NCBI RefSeq assembly: GCF_022605165.1
Contig: NC_063077.1
Location: 1,054,001 to 1,118,000, forward strand
DNA: 64,000 nucleotides
DNA from: Purpureocillium takamizusanense
Lineage: Eukaryota > Ascomycota > Sordariomycetes > Hypocreales > Ophiocordycipitaceae
Reading direction: 5' to 3'
Shown: positions 10,244 through 21,580 of the stretch, piece by piece
Layout of the letters: every line of letters begins with the position of its first letter
How positions within the stretch are numbered: the first letter of the stretch is position 1
Notes under the pieces: generated by a model
Told to the model about the DNA's origin: nothing
What the model saw: only the letters and a program-made list of their open reading frames with translations
Databases searched by the model: none
Made by a program: the position numbers and the translations under genes

Positions 10244-13200
10244 CGTGGTGAGGCGATGAATGGGTGTCAGATGCAGGTGCTACGAGACCTGGTTCTGTTT
10301 TTCCTTTGCCTTTGTCGGTTCTGCATCCGTCTGTCACAACCCGACCCGACTCTTCTTCCTCTTTCATACTGCAGGCAGCCCCGTCCGTCTTGCGGCCGCT
10401 CCTGCCAGACGCCGGACGTCCATGAAGGGCCCACGCTACGACACGACACGACGCGGCGCGACAGTGCGGGCGCCAGAACTGAGTGCAAGAGCGAGGGAGG
10501 GGCCGAGGGTATGTACCTGCCCACCATCGGTAGGGTACTCATTACTTCCGTACCTTGCATATCATAGCGATGGCCTGAGGTACTGCCTGGTACCTAGCAC
10601 CCACCTTGGAAATGAGGTACCAGCTTTCCTTAGTACTAGCGACGCCGCCATCCCAGACCTGTCCAAATGCCAAAAGAGAGCCTTAAACAGGACGCTCTAG
10701 GTACGTTTGATCCTGCTGGTACTGTCCTATTCTGTGCTGGGGTCATCCTCCACGAGATTCAGTAGTGACGTGAAATGTTAGTACTACTCGTTCGAGGGCG
10801 GGCATGGGTCGACCGAGATATTACGAAGGTTCTGACCAAGGGACTGGCGCCAGTCTACGCTCAGTCTGTTGCAAGGCGTGGTTCCTGACAGGGAGGTGAC
10901 TTGGTACCTTGCGTACCTCACCTTGGCGCCTGCTACTAGGTAGTACTAACTACAGTATAAGGTACCTTAGTAGGTACCTATGTACCCAGGCCGGTGACTG
11001 GAAGGCAGCCTGATTACAACTTGGAAGGAAGCACTCGAACGCAAGTGCCTGCCTCATCTTGCTGCTTCATGGATGCCTGGGCCGCCTGCTGGGGCGTCCG
11101 TAAGATCCATCCATTCATTCATGCTGCCTGGCGGCGAGACATTCACAGCACCCGCACCTCGTCTCGACACAGACGGGATTCGCTGCGCCTTCACGAGTCT
11201 GCACGCACAATCGTGCAGTACTGACAGTTGCGCATTGTCCCATGTCAATCGCTTTGTTCGCCAATTCTGGCACATCTGGACTTTGTTTCCTAACGTTACC
11301 CGCGGACCCACGTCACCACCTCTAGCAGACACTGGCCCCTCCTCGGCGGCGGGGAACTCGGCGCCCAGCCCGCTTGGGCTTCCGTGGAGCTTGCAAGCGT
11401 CGTCCCACAGGCGACTGGACCAGGGCCCAGGTAGCTGGGATTGTGGCTCCGCGTCCCCGTACATCTCCAGCCTGTCGTTTGTTGACTTGATGCTCGACAT
11501 GGCCAGTTACCCGCGCGAGCATCACGAACTTGTGTGCGGAGACTTGGACGCGCCCGGTTTCTATTCCCTACCGAAGGCGCACGCAGGTCACGACAGGTAG
11601 GGCTCACTTGCCTCACTCCGACAACAGTCGCTTCCAATGCTCGTGGCCGGAGCCCCACCACCTCCCCAATCAAGCATTGTAGGTTAGCCGCCGCCGCGGC
11701 CCCCAAGCAACGGAAGAGCCGCCCTTGATGCAAGCCATCGCTGTGATCCAACAGCAATCTTTCCTGCCGGCCCAATTGGCTTTCTGAGGCCACCCCGCAG
11801 CCTCGCCATCCTTGGCGTCCGTCTCTCGTCTCTCACTCGACGTTCGAACCGGTCGACACGCGGTGGCAAGGCTGGCTTCAGCACATTGCACCGTCGTCAC
11901 GAGCAATGCCACCTCGGGTGCGCGGCCTCGACGGGACGGTACGGCTACCCGCTGCAGCCACAAACACAAGCTAGTACGTACGTACTGTATGTACGTAGTG
12001 GTATACTACAGTCTTAGTACCTACCTGCTGTGTCGTGGCTACGATGCGAGTCTGCATGCCGGCGCCCTGCTTGCTTGCTTGCATGCAGGCTGCAGCCCCA
12101 AGGTCACCACCCCTCCTCGGACAAGACCTGCGGCTGTCACGCAACCAAGACGCTGACAGGTTCCCGCCTTCCTGGGACCCAGTCTCAGTACAGGGGCACC
12201 TCAGGCATCTCATTGGGCCACCCAGGATGGATTGTGATGTGGACACTCAGCCTCCAGATGCAACCATGCTTGTCATGTCAACTCGAGACCCGGTCCACAA
12301 CCACCACCAGTCGGGCCATTCGCGAGACCCCCGCAACCTTGGTCTGCTCTGGAGCAACGGCCTGGTCTACGTATTCCAACCGTCCCTGCGGCTGCCTTGG
12401 CCAAATGTCAGATTGGCAAATAACGCGAGCGGCAACGTCGGCCACATATCGAACAGGGACCGCGCCAATACTCCCTGTGGCCTCAACCAGCAAAGGCCAA
12501 GCCATGGCAAAACGCTCGGACAATATCTGCAGGTTCCAGGATTTGGTTCATCAACGCGATAGGGTGGATTCCTCGCCTATGCAGACGTCGGCCGCGATCC
12601 TCGCGGGATGGCAGCATCCAACCAAGGAGACGTGCACTGGCACCGTCTGACACCACACCCCCTGCGCCGCCCCGTCTTGTCTGTCACCCTGGGGTTTCGC
12701 TTTTGGCACAAGCACGGCCCCAGGGGAAAGTCCCCACCACAATGGTTGCTTTTGTTATGCCGGTCCAAGCTCCGCCTACCGTCTTCTGAGAATCTCCGCC
12801 TCGACGGCTTCGCGCGAGCCTTTGACTCGAACACTGCCGCGCGGACGCTCATTCCCTCGCTACACCAGCCAGCCAAAGCAACAACACAACTCTGTCAATA
12901 GTGTGCAAATTCCTCCTGCAGCTCCAGGTTCGACCACTTGCTTTTTCGCTGACCGGATCCCACATTATGTTCCGGCCCAGGATCGGGCCCAAATACTCCT
13001 TTGATGCCATCACCGTGCGTAATCCTGATCGACGGGCAGCCACTCCACCCACCTTGCCTCAGCCAGGAGCGCCCAGTATCTCGGCTCGACATATGTGTAC
13101 CCTTGGCCTGCGGCTCAAGGCTCAGGGATTCGAGGTGGCCGAAGGGGTTGAATGCAGGGCTTGATCCTGATCTCAACGATGGGCCGGGCACCCTTGATAT

Positions 13201-16200
13201 GCATCCTTCGTTGACGCCTTTATTGCGAGCGCTGCCAGATCATGCCGCATGCTGTGATCTTGGTGTCGGTGTTGCGGTCATCGTGCACCTTGCTCTTCAA
13301 GATCGAACCTGCCTGCCAACCACGACGGCGCTTGCGGCAAAAAGTCGGCTCCGAGGTCGTCTCAAGCATCACGCCTGAACAGTGACAACGACTAGAAGGC
13401 GAGTTCGCGCTGCACTTGGTACCGCACAGTTTCATACAGAGCGCGACGCCATATCGTGAGACCACACATCTTGGACAGTCGGCCAATCGCGCTCGACATC
13501 GACATGGGATGACACCGTACTCACAGTTAAAAAAACTTGGTCATGGTTTCCGCCAGCCACTTCCGCTGCCGCCTACCCCAAGAGGCTGCTCGATTTAGTT
13601 CCAGGTCTTCCCGGGTCGTGGGAGGCAGAATCCACGTTCCTTCTGGGGCCCCACCGTGTCATCTGAGTTGAGCAACCTGCAATGACCCGGCGCCGTCGAA
13701 ACAACCCTGGTGAGGCCCCCGACTCTACAAGCCCCTTGTTGCTGCAGCATGATTTAGGCCGGATACGGGATAGTCGTCGTCATGGTTTACCATATGAGGC
13801 CTCAGCCTGACTCTGTGCGGAAAGCCGAAGACTGTCGGCTGACGTCGCTTGTAACCCCTGCAGGAACGACTCTGCTCAACGTTCACGGCCAATTGAGTTT
13901 GCATTTGCGCTACCTCGCCTTCGTCTCTGGCACTTGATGAGCGTGCGTCTCGCTCGTGTTGGGCATAGAGGACGGCCAAAGAGCTTCCCAAGAGACGATA
14001 TTCTGATTACTGAACTGCATTGTCGACAAGCAGTTGCTGTCTTATCGTGTAACTGGGACGTCCCAAGCCCTACTCGCCTCGTGTTGGTAATGCCGAGCCA
14101 ACGGGCCAATGCAGACATGCTACCGCTCAGGAGCCACACACAGTGATCGCGGAAAGCGGCTGTCAGCCCCGGGCCGACCAATGCAGAGGTCCCGTAGCCG
14201 ATGGGTTGGCAGTTTTCCCACGGGTCTCCATACAGCCTCAACTGAATGACCAACGCCGGCAATACGGATCTCGCGAACAACAAAGCACACGCAGCTGCAG
14301 CATCACTCACTGTTGGCTTTAAATGGAGCGTTGCCTAATAATGATGTCATGCTGCGTTTGTGGCCTTGATTTTCGGTGGACGCTCAATTGTGTGACCATG
14401 GTATACTGTACGAAGTACGCGAGGTACCAAATAAGTGACGACTCGACTGCCGAGAGCAAGAACGACAGACAGCTGGGCTCCCACGGAACAGATAGACTTT
14501 CTCTGCACCAGGACATCCTGGAAGGCCATCAGGCCGAGGTCCAAACAATCTGTCGACCCGGAGGCCCCTTTCTTTGAGATGGGAAAGGCCTTACAGGTTT
14601 GTGCGAATGTCTGTTGGAGGATTGCAGCAGATCCACCCCCACGATGTCTCAGCGACAACACCCACTCGGCCGATTCATTCTCCAGCTGAATAGGATGATA
14701 GGTTCCCGTCTCGGATGGGATTTGAGTGGATAAATTGGCCACCCTGGTCAATAGTTTGCCTGCACTCGCAAATTCCTTCGAGGCGCTGCCTCTTCGACGC
14801 GCTTGTTCGTGACTCAATCAGATCCACGCAACGACACCACAACGCGTTGCCCTTGGGCAAATGTAGGCAATGGAAGAATCCGGGCAGATGCACTCGCACC
14901 AACAGTCTCATGTACTCGCTCCTAACACACCCGTGCCCGTCGACGAGGACCGCCGTAGCGTCCGGTGCCGAGCAGCGCGAGGTCGCCTATACTGTTCAAG
15001 CCAACTAGCGGCGAGCAGTTGACGTCGTCTGACCACAAAGACGCACGCATTGTTGGACAAGGTGCCCTGGTGTACTGCCACCGAAAAAAGGTCCCCCACC
15101 AGCAACCAGGCTGGCGGGAACGAATCGTTTCTCGACAGTTGAAACATGATCGCTCTGTCCGTGCCGTAGCCCCGGTGGTGACGGGGGGGCTGGACGCCTT
15201 TGGCCGTGCGGACTGGCTCAGCGTGGCGCAGCTGTGTCCAGTTTCTGCCTCCCCTTTGACGATTGCAAGGGAGATGCACCTGAGCGATGCTTACTCCGTA
15301 GAACCAGCGGAGCTGTGGTCAGAGCTACATCTCGGTTGGTATCCGTGGTGTGTACAGTCGCGGAATGCGCGGTCGATTAAGACCGTACACCGGCGTTCCT
15401 GCGACAGTCCCTCTTGGACGACGGCAAAACGGGTAATTGTTGCTATCCTGCCTGGCCTATCTCGGCCGAAGAGTGTCAAATGGGGCCCTGAAACGGCCTG
15501 TTCGGAAAATTAATGTTCTGCTCCCGACCAGAACAGGTTCCGCGACAATCGGAGACATGGTCGCACTACTCGACAAGGGAGAGCGCCCGGCGTCGAACTG
15601 TGGCAGATCCGAAGTGGAACACGATCACAGTGGCTTGTGCCTTGTGTCAGTCGGGGGTTTGTCATGCCTGCGCAGTATGCAAGTGATACAGCATGATGGT
15701 CTCAAAAGGGTCAAGACTCATTTCTGATGAGATAATCAAGCTCCTCACGTCCTCCAGTGCGAAACGAATCTCAAAAGGGAGAGCGAATCGGAAAGTATCG
15801 CGACAAGCGAATCCCGCTTCGGGCCGGGGCGTGTTCCAAAGCATCCAAAACGCCCAGAGGTCAAGACAATTGCCCTCAAATCCTTTGGAGCGACGGCTGG
15901 AAAGCTCCAGATGAGCGGACTTTTGGGCCATAGAGGGGCCACCGCATCCTCTCATCCAAGGCTGCAGCGTATCAGGCAAGAGAAATCCCAGAAAGACGTT
16001 TGAGGAACCTCATATCGCAATGATGAGGCAAGAGGCACACGGCAAACGCAAATGGAGGTCGAGACAGAGGTTGAGACACGTGTGCATCAACAATGAGGCT
16101 GGGAGAGATTTTGTGGACGGCTGCAAAGCAGTGTATCTGTACCCATGCTCGCGGCGCTCAGCCTCTTGTCTAAGCATCCCCGTCAATGGTGCCCGGAGCC

Positions 16201-17089
16201 ACGGCATACGAAGTGCGTATGGAGGACAGAACCACCTGGTCGGTGTCTGTGGCTGGCCGACGGGCGAGCAGGGCGTGCAAGCCAAATGGCACCGAGCCCA
16301 GGGCCCCGGGTTCCATGCCGTTCAACGCAAAGGCAACCAGCCTCGAGGGCCGTACGTTGTGACTGGAACAAGCAGCCTTGCCAACCCCGGGTCTGACCCC
16401 CCGGGGGGAGGGGGAGGGGCGGGTCGGCTCATTCATTCTAGCGGGACATCTTGGCGGCTGCTCATGATATTCCCGAGCCGCAAAACCCGCGAGATTATTC
16501 GGGGGGGATGCCCAAGTCTCACAAGAGTCTTGCCTGTGCGACTCCAACAATGATTCGAGTTACACGACGGCGAGGTCAAAGCCTCGTTTTGGGCACATGG
16601 AGCGTGGATGATGTCCTGTCACGAACATGTCCCATTTCTGCCCCGAAATCCATCGGCGCGGTAAGTAAACCAAGATACGCTCCAAATCACCGCAACGCCA
16701 GCTGAGGACGGCTCACTTCGATGCCTTCTCGCTATGCCTCCCCCCTTCCTCAAGTCCCTCGAGAATTCTGATGCCGTACCTGGCCCGGAAAAACAATGGA
16801 GGTCAAAAGCAAAATGTGGTCGATGCAAATAGCTCATCTCCAGGATATCTTTTCGGCCGGGCAGGAAAGGATAATACTGCCCCTCACTCCATTGACCCCC
16901 GAGAAGCAAAAAAGAACCAAAAACGCCGGGCGGAGAATCCTCCCATGACCTACGGAGCGTGAGTCGCCGCCCGACGCTCGCAGGCAGCGACTAAACAGCG
17001 CCTTTTTCCATGGAGAATCGGGCGTGCCACGCACAAAACAAAGAGACTCAGCCACGCTCAGCACCGACGAGGTAAGCCGAAAACACTGC

Positions 17090-20000
17090 TCAGCGCAGTG
17101 ACTTGGACACCATGACAAGGAGCTTGCCACCCGGTATCGAGTGACCCTTGCTGTCCATGAGCCGTATAAAGCGGTAACCAGCCCGCAAGCGGTCGAGGCG
17201 AATGCACGCCCAGGCGAGCAAGGGAGAGCTGCCAAGGGGGGTCCGAGACTCGTCTTCGATCTTGAACCTGCGGAGCGGTGTCGAGAAACAAGTCAGCCAG
17301 GTGGTCGATACTCCAAGTCATGGTGAGGAGAAGTAAGTAAGCATTGGAGGCTAGCTGGACCCGTATGGAAGTGTGCAACATGCAACGGGACGATCTGGGA
17401 TGAAACTGGGCGACATGTAAGGCCGCACACGCCTTCCCCTCCCCCCGGGGCCCAGCGTCAGTACCCGCTTGGAGGTGATTGGAGGCGGAGACGTGGTCGG
17501 CCAGCCTCTGGATAAGGCGCGATGGAATCAATCGTTGAAGATGCCGCTCGTGGCGCCGAGTACTCTCCCGTCCGTCACTAGGCACGAGTGTGTTTCAGAC
17601 GGACAAGGTGACAGACAGTCCGAGCCCTCGGCGGACCCGCCAGGACTCCGGTCGCGAGCCGAAACCATCAGCGGGCCGGGGACAAAAGCAAGTTGGGCAA
17701 GGTTGCGAGCAGTCACAAAATTCGCCAGGCAAGTGTTGCAAATGAGCAGGACCACGTCGGTTTCAGTCATGGGGCGATGAAGTCACTTTGTGATGGGTCG
17801 CGCGGTTGTGCCCAACTTCTGTCCAAGTCGGGGGGGGGGGCGAGCAGTTGAAGGGAACGCCTGCAGTGCAAGGAAAATATGACGACTCACCTTACGAAGC
17901 CAAGCTCCGGAACCACCTTGGGGATGCCGCGGAAGCGCAACGTCTTGCCGTGGGTCCCGAAATAGGGATTGACGGATTTCTTGGCGTCGGTGCGCTGCTT
18001 GTAGGGACTGTCCTTGGAGCCCGCGTCCTTGTCCGCGCCGCCCGGCTTGTCGACGTGCAGCTCGACTTTTACGACGGGCCGGATGGCGCTCCCGCTGCGG
18101 ACGTGGGCGGCGTCGCCGTCGGCACTGGCGTGGGCGGGAAGCTTGTGGCCGGCATAGATGGTGATGTCGAGGTCCATGGTCCGTCCGGGCGCGGCCAGCT
18201 CCTGCGTGTCGGCCGTCTTGTCGGAGCTCTGGTAGCCGGGGGGCTTGAGGATCCAGCCCTTCTGGTCGGCAAACATGCCCTCGTTGATCATCATGCCCGG
18301 ATCAAGGCTCTGCCAGTTCAAGGCAACCATCTGCACGCCCATTCTCCAAAACGGGCTCGGGTCGGGGTTCGAGCTGCCTATCCGCTTAACATCTGGGAAG
18401 GCCCTCATGAAGAAGCCCTTGTTGTGCAGAAATACTTCCTGCTCATGCTTGCGGTGTAGATCACTGATACGGCTCTCGCTGATGGAGAAGATGTGAGTCG
18501 GCTTCTTGGCCTGCGGAGTCCGAAGGCTCTCGAATCGCTCGCTACGGGTGTACACGGCGAGCTCGGCGAGGCTCTGACATATGCGGACCTTGACACCACC
18601 CTTGGGTGAAGGTGCGGGAGGAGCGCCAGGCGCGGCGGCCGAGGCGGGCTTCTCGAGGCGTGGCGAGCGGGAGGGCGCCGGCAGCTCCTCGTCGGAGACG
18701 GACGTGTCGTCTTCAGGATGCTGCAGGATGGGAATTTCGCCGACGGTATGGGCTGCGACCATCTTGGCCGGCGCCCTCTTCACCTTTACAAGGATCTTGT
18801 TGCGGAGCGCCTCGAGGGTGGGGACGCGAAACTTGGGGTCGCACGCCTCGTAGGGCTCGCTCACGAGAAGGTCTTGCCAGACCTCTCTCATGATCTTGAC
18901 CATGACTTCCTGCTGTTCCAAGTCGGCATGCACCTCGAGGCTGATGATGATGGGTAGGTCGTTGTCCACGAAGGCAGACTCCTTGATGGCCTCGCAAACC
19001 TCACGAAAGCCGCAAGGTATAGTCAGGGTCCAGCCGTGAGTCACGATGGGCTCGCCCCGAGGCATTGCCGCTCGAGCACGCGCTCGCGCCGCGCCGCGCC
19101 CGACGTCGAGGCGGTCATTGGACTCGTGGGGGTCTTGAGTGAGGACAACGCTGGAGCGGGGCGACACGTCGTCGGCGACGACGCGGCTGTTGGCGCTGGG
19201 GCTGCGTGAATGGGAGTGGGCTGCCTGCCTGTCGCCGAGGTAAGACTTTGCAGACTCGTACCTTTCCCCGACGGCGTCGACAATGTTGAGGGCGGCGTTG
19301 GGCAGGGAGCTGCCCGAGAGGCCGCGGCTGTGCTCAACGTGGGGAGACTTGGACCGGTCCCTCGACGGGACGGCGTCCCCGTTCCACACATCAATCTCGA
19401 TGCAGCGGCAACCACGAGAGAGAACCTAAGGGGCTTTGGCGTCAGCTTCGCAAAGAATACATGGCGCCAGGGTGGGGGGAATTTGGGGACGGAAGCGACA
19501 TACGGCCTTGTAGGCGTCTGGGGTGCTTTTCGATGTCCACTGATGACCGTCGAGGTACGTGTTGTGGCTGCTGTTGATGAAGTAGTTGGTGAGGGGTCTG
19601 GAGAGGTCGGTTTCCGGAGGGGGGGCCAGGGCATCGATGCCGTGCTGCTTGATCCAGGCGTAGAGAAACTCGCCACATGTGTAGGTTTCCCTGTCGAGGT
19701 CGACGACGGCCTCGCCCTGAACGTCCTTGAGAAAGGCGCAGAAGGCGTCTCTGGACAGGAGGGGGTGGGGGCCGCGAAGGTGGCGGTAGAGGCTCTCGAG
19801 GGTCTCGCGCATGTCGGTGCTCATGTGGGCGTCGAGGTCGAGGTCCGGGTGGCCGCAGGCCGTCGAGGCGTCGCTCGAGGAGGACTCGTCGGAGGGTTTG
19901 GCGAGGGCCGTGACGCCGACCAAGCGGCCGAGGGCGCGGAGGGAATGAGGGTTCGAGTTTCCAAAGATGGACAGGGTTCGCGCGCGGCGAGGGTTGTCGT

Positions 20001-20162
20001 TGGCGGCATGGTCCCGGCGGCCGCGCATGGCACGACTGCGGTGCTGTTTGGGGGAGGTCGCGCTGTTAGTTGCAAGCGCACACGCACCACACGCACGCCT
20101 ACACGAGATGCGCAGGCGAGGGACGAGAGACGACGTACAAAGAGCCCGCACGAGAGGTTCAT
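17090..20162 (-). CDS. Phosphoinositide-specific phospholipase C, four exons
   Basis: Exons are 20139-20162, 19504-20043, 17891-19425 and 17090-17267, giving 758 residues with all phases agreeing. It should hydrolyse PIP2 to IP3 and diacylglycerol at membranes. After an EF-hand-like region (about 85-130), the X domain has NSSHNTYL (catalytic H168), CRCIEID (calcium ligands), THGWTLT (second catalytic H318) and ISLEVHAD. The Y domain (about 468-590) has FSISESR, RIGSSNPDPSPFW, MVALNWQ and GMMINEGMF. A C2 domain starts near 605 and is completed by the last exon (FKIEDE... WACIRLDRL... GYRFIRLMD). The two catalytic histidines are 150 residues apart instead of the usual ~45, owing to a Ser/Arg-rich insertion. 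The start was chosen because ATG, eight codons and a GTACGT donor join in frame to the downstream exon. A longer start without that intron (20,244) is possible but puts implausible sequence in front. Confidence 0.93.
17268..17890 (-). other. Unusually long (623 bp) last intron of the PLC gene
   Basis: The donor is AAG|GTGAGT right after codons for ELGFVR; the acceptor is CCGCAG|GTTCAAG. Joining gives ELGFVRFKIEDE, the expected C2 beta-strand continuation. Without this splice the protein would end in the middle of the C2 domain. Every other intron in the window is 46-330 bp. No separate gene was recognised inside it. Confidence 0.85.
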
Positions 20163-20317
20163 GGCGACGGGGCTCGACTGGCAGTGGGGATGCTCGGTGG
20201 CTGCCGCGGCGCGGGCCGGCGACGGACGCGCGCTGGTGGTTCAATGGCTCGCACGCGACATTTGCGCGACGGGTGAGCGGGCGACTTTGGCAATGGACTG
20301 GATACAGGTGGGCGTGC

Positions 20318-20346
20318 TGGTGGTGGTGGTGGTGGTGGTGGTGGTT
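20318..20346. repeat. TGG trinucleotide microsatellite
   Basis: About nine TGG units, roughly 160 bp upstream of the proposed PLC start. Confidence 0.9.
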
Positions 20347-20850
20347 GGCGATGACGGTAGCAAGATGCCAGACGCGAGGATGCGCGACACGAGAGCGAAC
20401 GGGCGGGCGTCCCTTATCTCTTCATGGCCGCATACGCACGTCGTGGAATATCTCTGAACGGCGGCAGGTTTGGATGACGGCCAGGGAAATGAAAAAGAAT
20501 CAAGAGGAGGAAAGGAGATTTAGCCCATATGTCAGCATTGAGGGAAACGGGCAGGCAAGCGAGCGAGCGGGTCGCACCGAAGGGAAGGAAGGGAAGGGTG
20601 GAGGGGGGAATTCCAACACGCTGCAACTTTTCCTGGGCCTCTTCAGCCTCACCTCGCCGCCTCCGCAACAAGCCCGCCAAAGAAACCTGTCCAATTGTGG
20701 CCAGCCCACAGGACGAGGCAGGTCTTTGATCTGGGGCGAATGACGGGACGGGGAACGAGGAGCTGCTGAGATGGGCATGGGATTACATGGATGGGAAGAG
20801 ATGAATGGGGGCCGAGTACCTTGCACTAATAAGTTATTAGGAGGGAGCAG

Positions 20851-20876
20851 CAGCACAGCACAGCACAGCACAGCAC
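20851..20876. repeat. AGCAC pentanucleotide repeat
   Basis: Five AGCAC units in tandem in the PLC/cupin intergenic region. Confidence 0.85.
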
Positions 20877-21535
20877 CGCACCACGCGCGCGAAGGAGTCA
20901 ACGAGACGGGAGGGAGGGATAGAGCGAGCACTGCCTCCTTGCGTCGCCGCCGCCGCTGCTGCCGCTGCCATCACTCGCCTGTCCCAGGATCAGGATCAGC
21001 AGCAGGTTCGCCAAAAGTGGGCATTACTACAGAGCAGCAAATTTTCCCCAACGCCGGTGGTTTGCAACCGAAAGGCTTCTCTGTTTTTTTTCTTTTTTTT
21101 TCGAGGAGGACTCGGTAGTGCCTACTGCGAGGGGTGCATGCGTGGTGGGTAGGATGCCGCGGCCAGGTGGCCGACGACCAAGACACACAGACGAGAGATG
21201 GATCAAAGCGACGGCAGTGAGTGAGAGGATGGGTGAGTGAAGTGAGTGCCGGGTCGCTGGTCCATGCACTCGCAGCCGGGGGGGAAGGGGGACCGACGCA
21301 TCTCTCATTTTGGGTCATGGGATGCGGGCCACAGGGCTGAGCCTTGACTTCATGCCATGCCGACGCCCTGGTCTGCGCGCGCCATCCGGGGCGGGCATCC
21401 ATGCCGCATGCCGCATCCCGCGTCCCAGCGTCCAGAGCCGTGGGCCTGGCCTGTCGTCCGGCCCTGCTGGGAGGGAGGAGGGGAGGCGCAGCGAGCGCCA
21501 AACCATGCCATGACACCACCAATGGCCAGGCCAGG

Positions 21536-21580
21536 CCCGGCAAGGCAAGGCAAGGAAGGCAAGGCAAGGTAAGGCGAGGC
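21536..21580. repeat. AAGGC pentanucleotide repeat array
   Basis: Imperfect array of about eight AAGGC units with GAAGG, AAGGT and GAGGC variants. It is the same unit as the short array at 10222-10243. Confidence 0.85.

Larger units (their letters stand above)
3424..17089. other. Long gene-free stretch between the MITE-like element and the PLC gene
   Basis: About 13.7 kb in which I can support no gene. Open frames exist on both strands because GC content is fairly high, but they overlap in several frames, are low-complexity or lack an ATG. None shows a recognisable motif, and none could be extended by splicing into a family-like protein. It contains microsatellites (3566-3602, 3963-3982, a CT/C-rich tract near 6357-6412, AAGGC units near 10222) and GGTACC/TAGGTA clusters (about 10,500-10,990 and 11,970-12,030). 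It may contain decayed transposons or non-coding genes that cannot be seen by eye. Confidence 0.5.

Noticed and set aside
9546..10367. 273-residue minus-strand open frame with overlapping plus-strand frames
   Set aside because: No domain, low-complexity composition, several equally long frames over the same DNA; typical of GC-rich non-coding sequence.
11836..11860. tRNA B-box-like GTTCGAACC near 11845
   Set aside because: No matching A box, acceptor stem or cloverleaf could be drawn around it; no tRNA gene was supported anywhere in the window.
14965..15513. 182-residue plus-strand open frame
   Set aside because: No recognisable motif, no conserved-looking blocks, no splice context; treated as chance.
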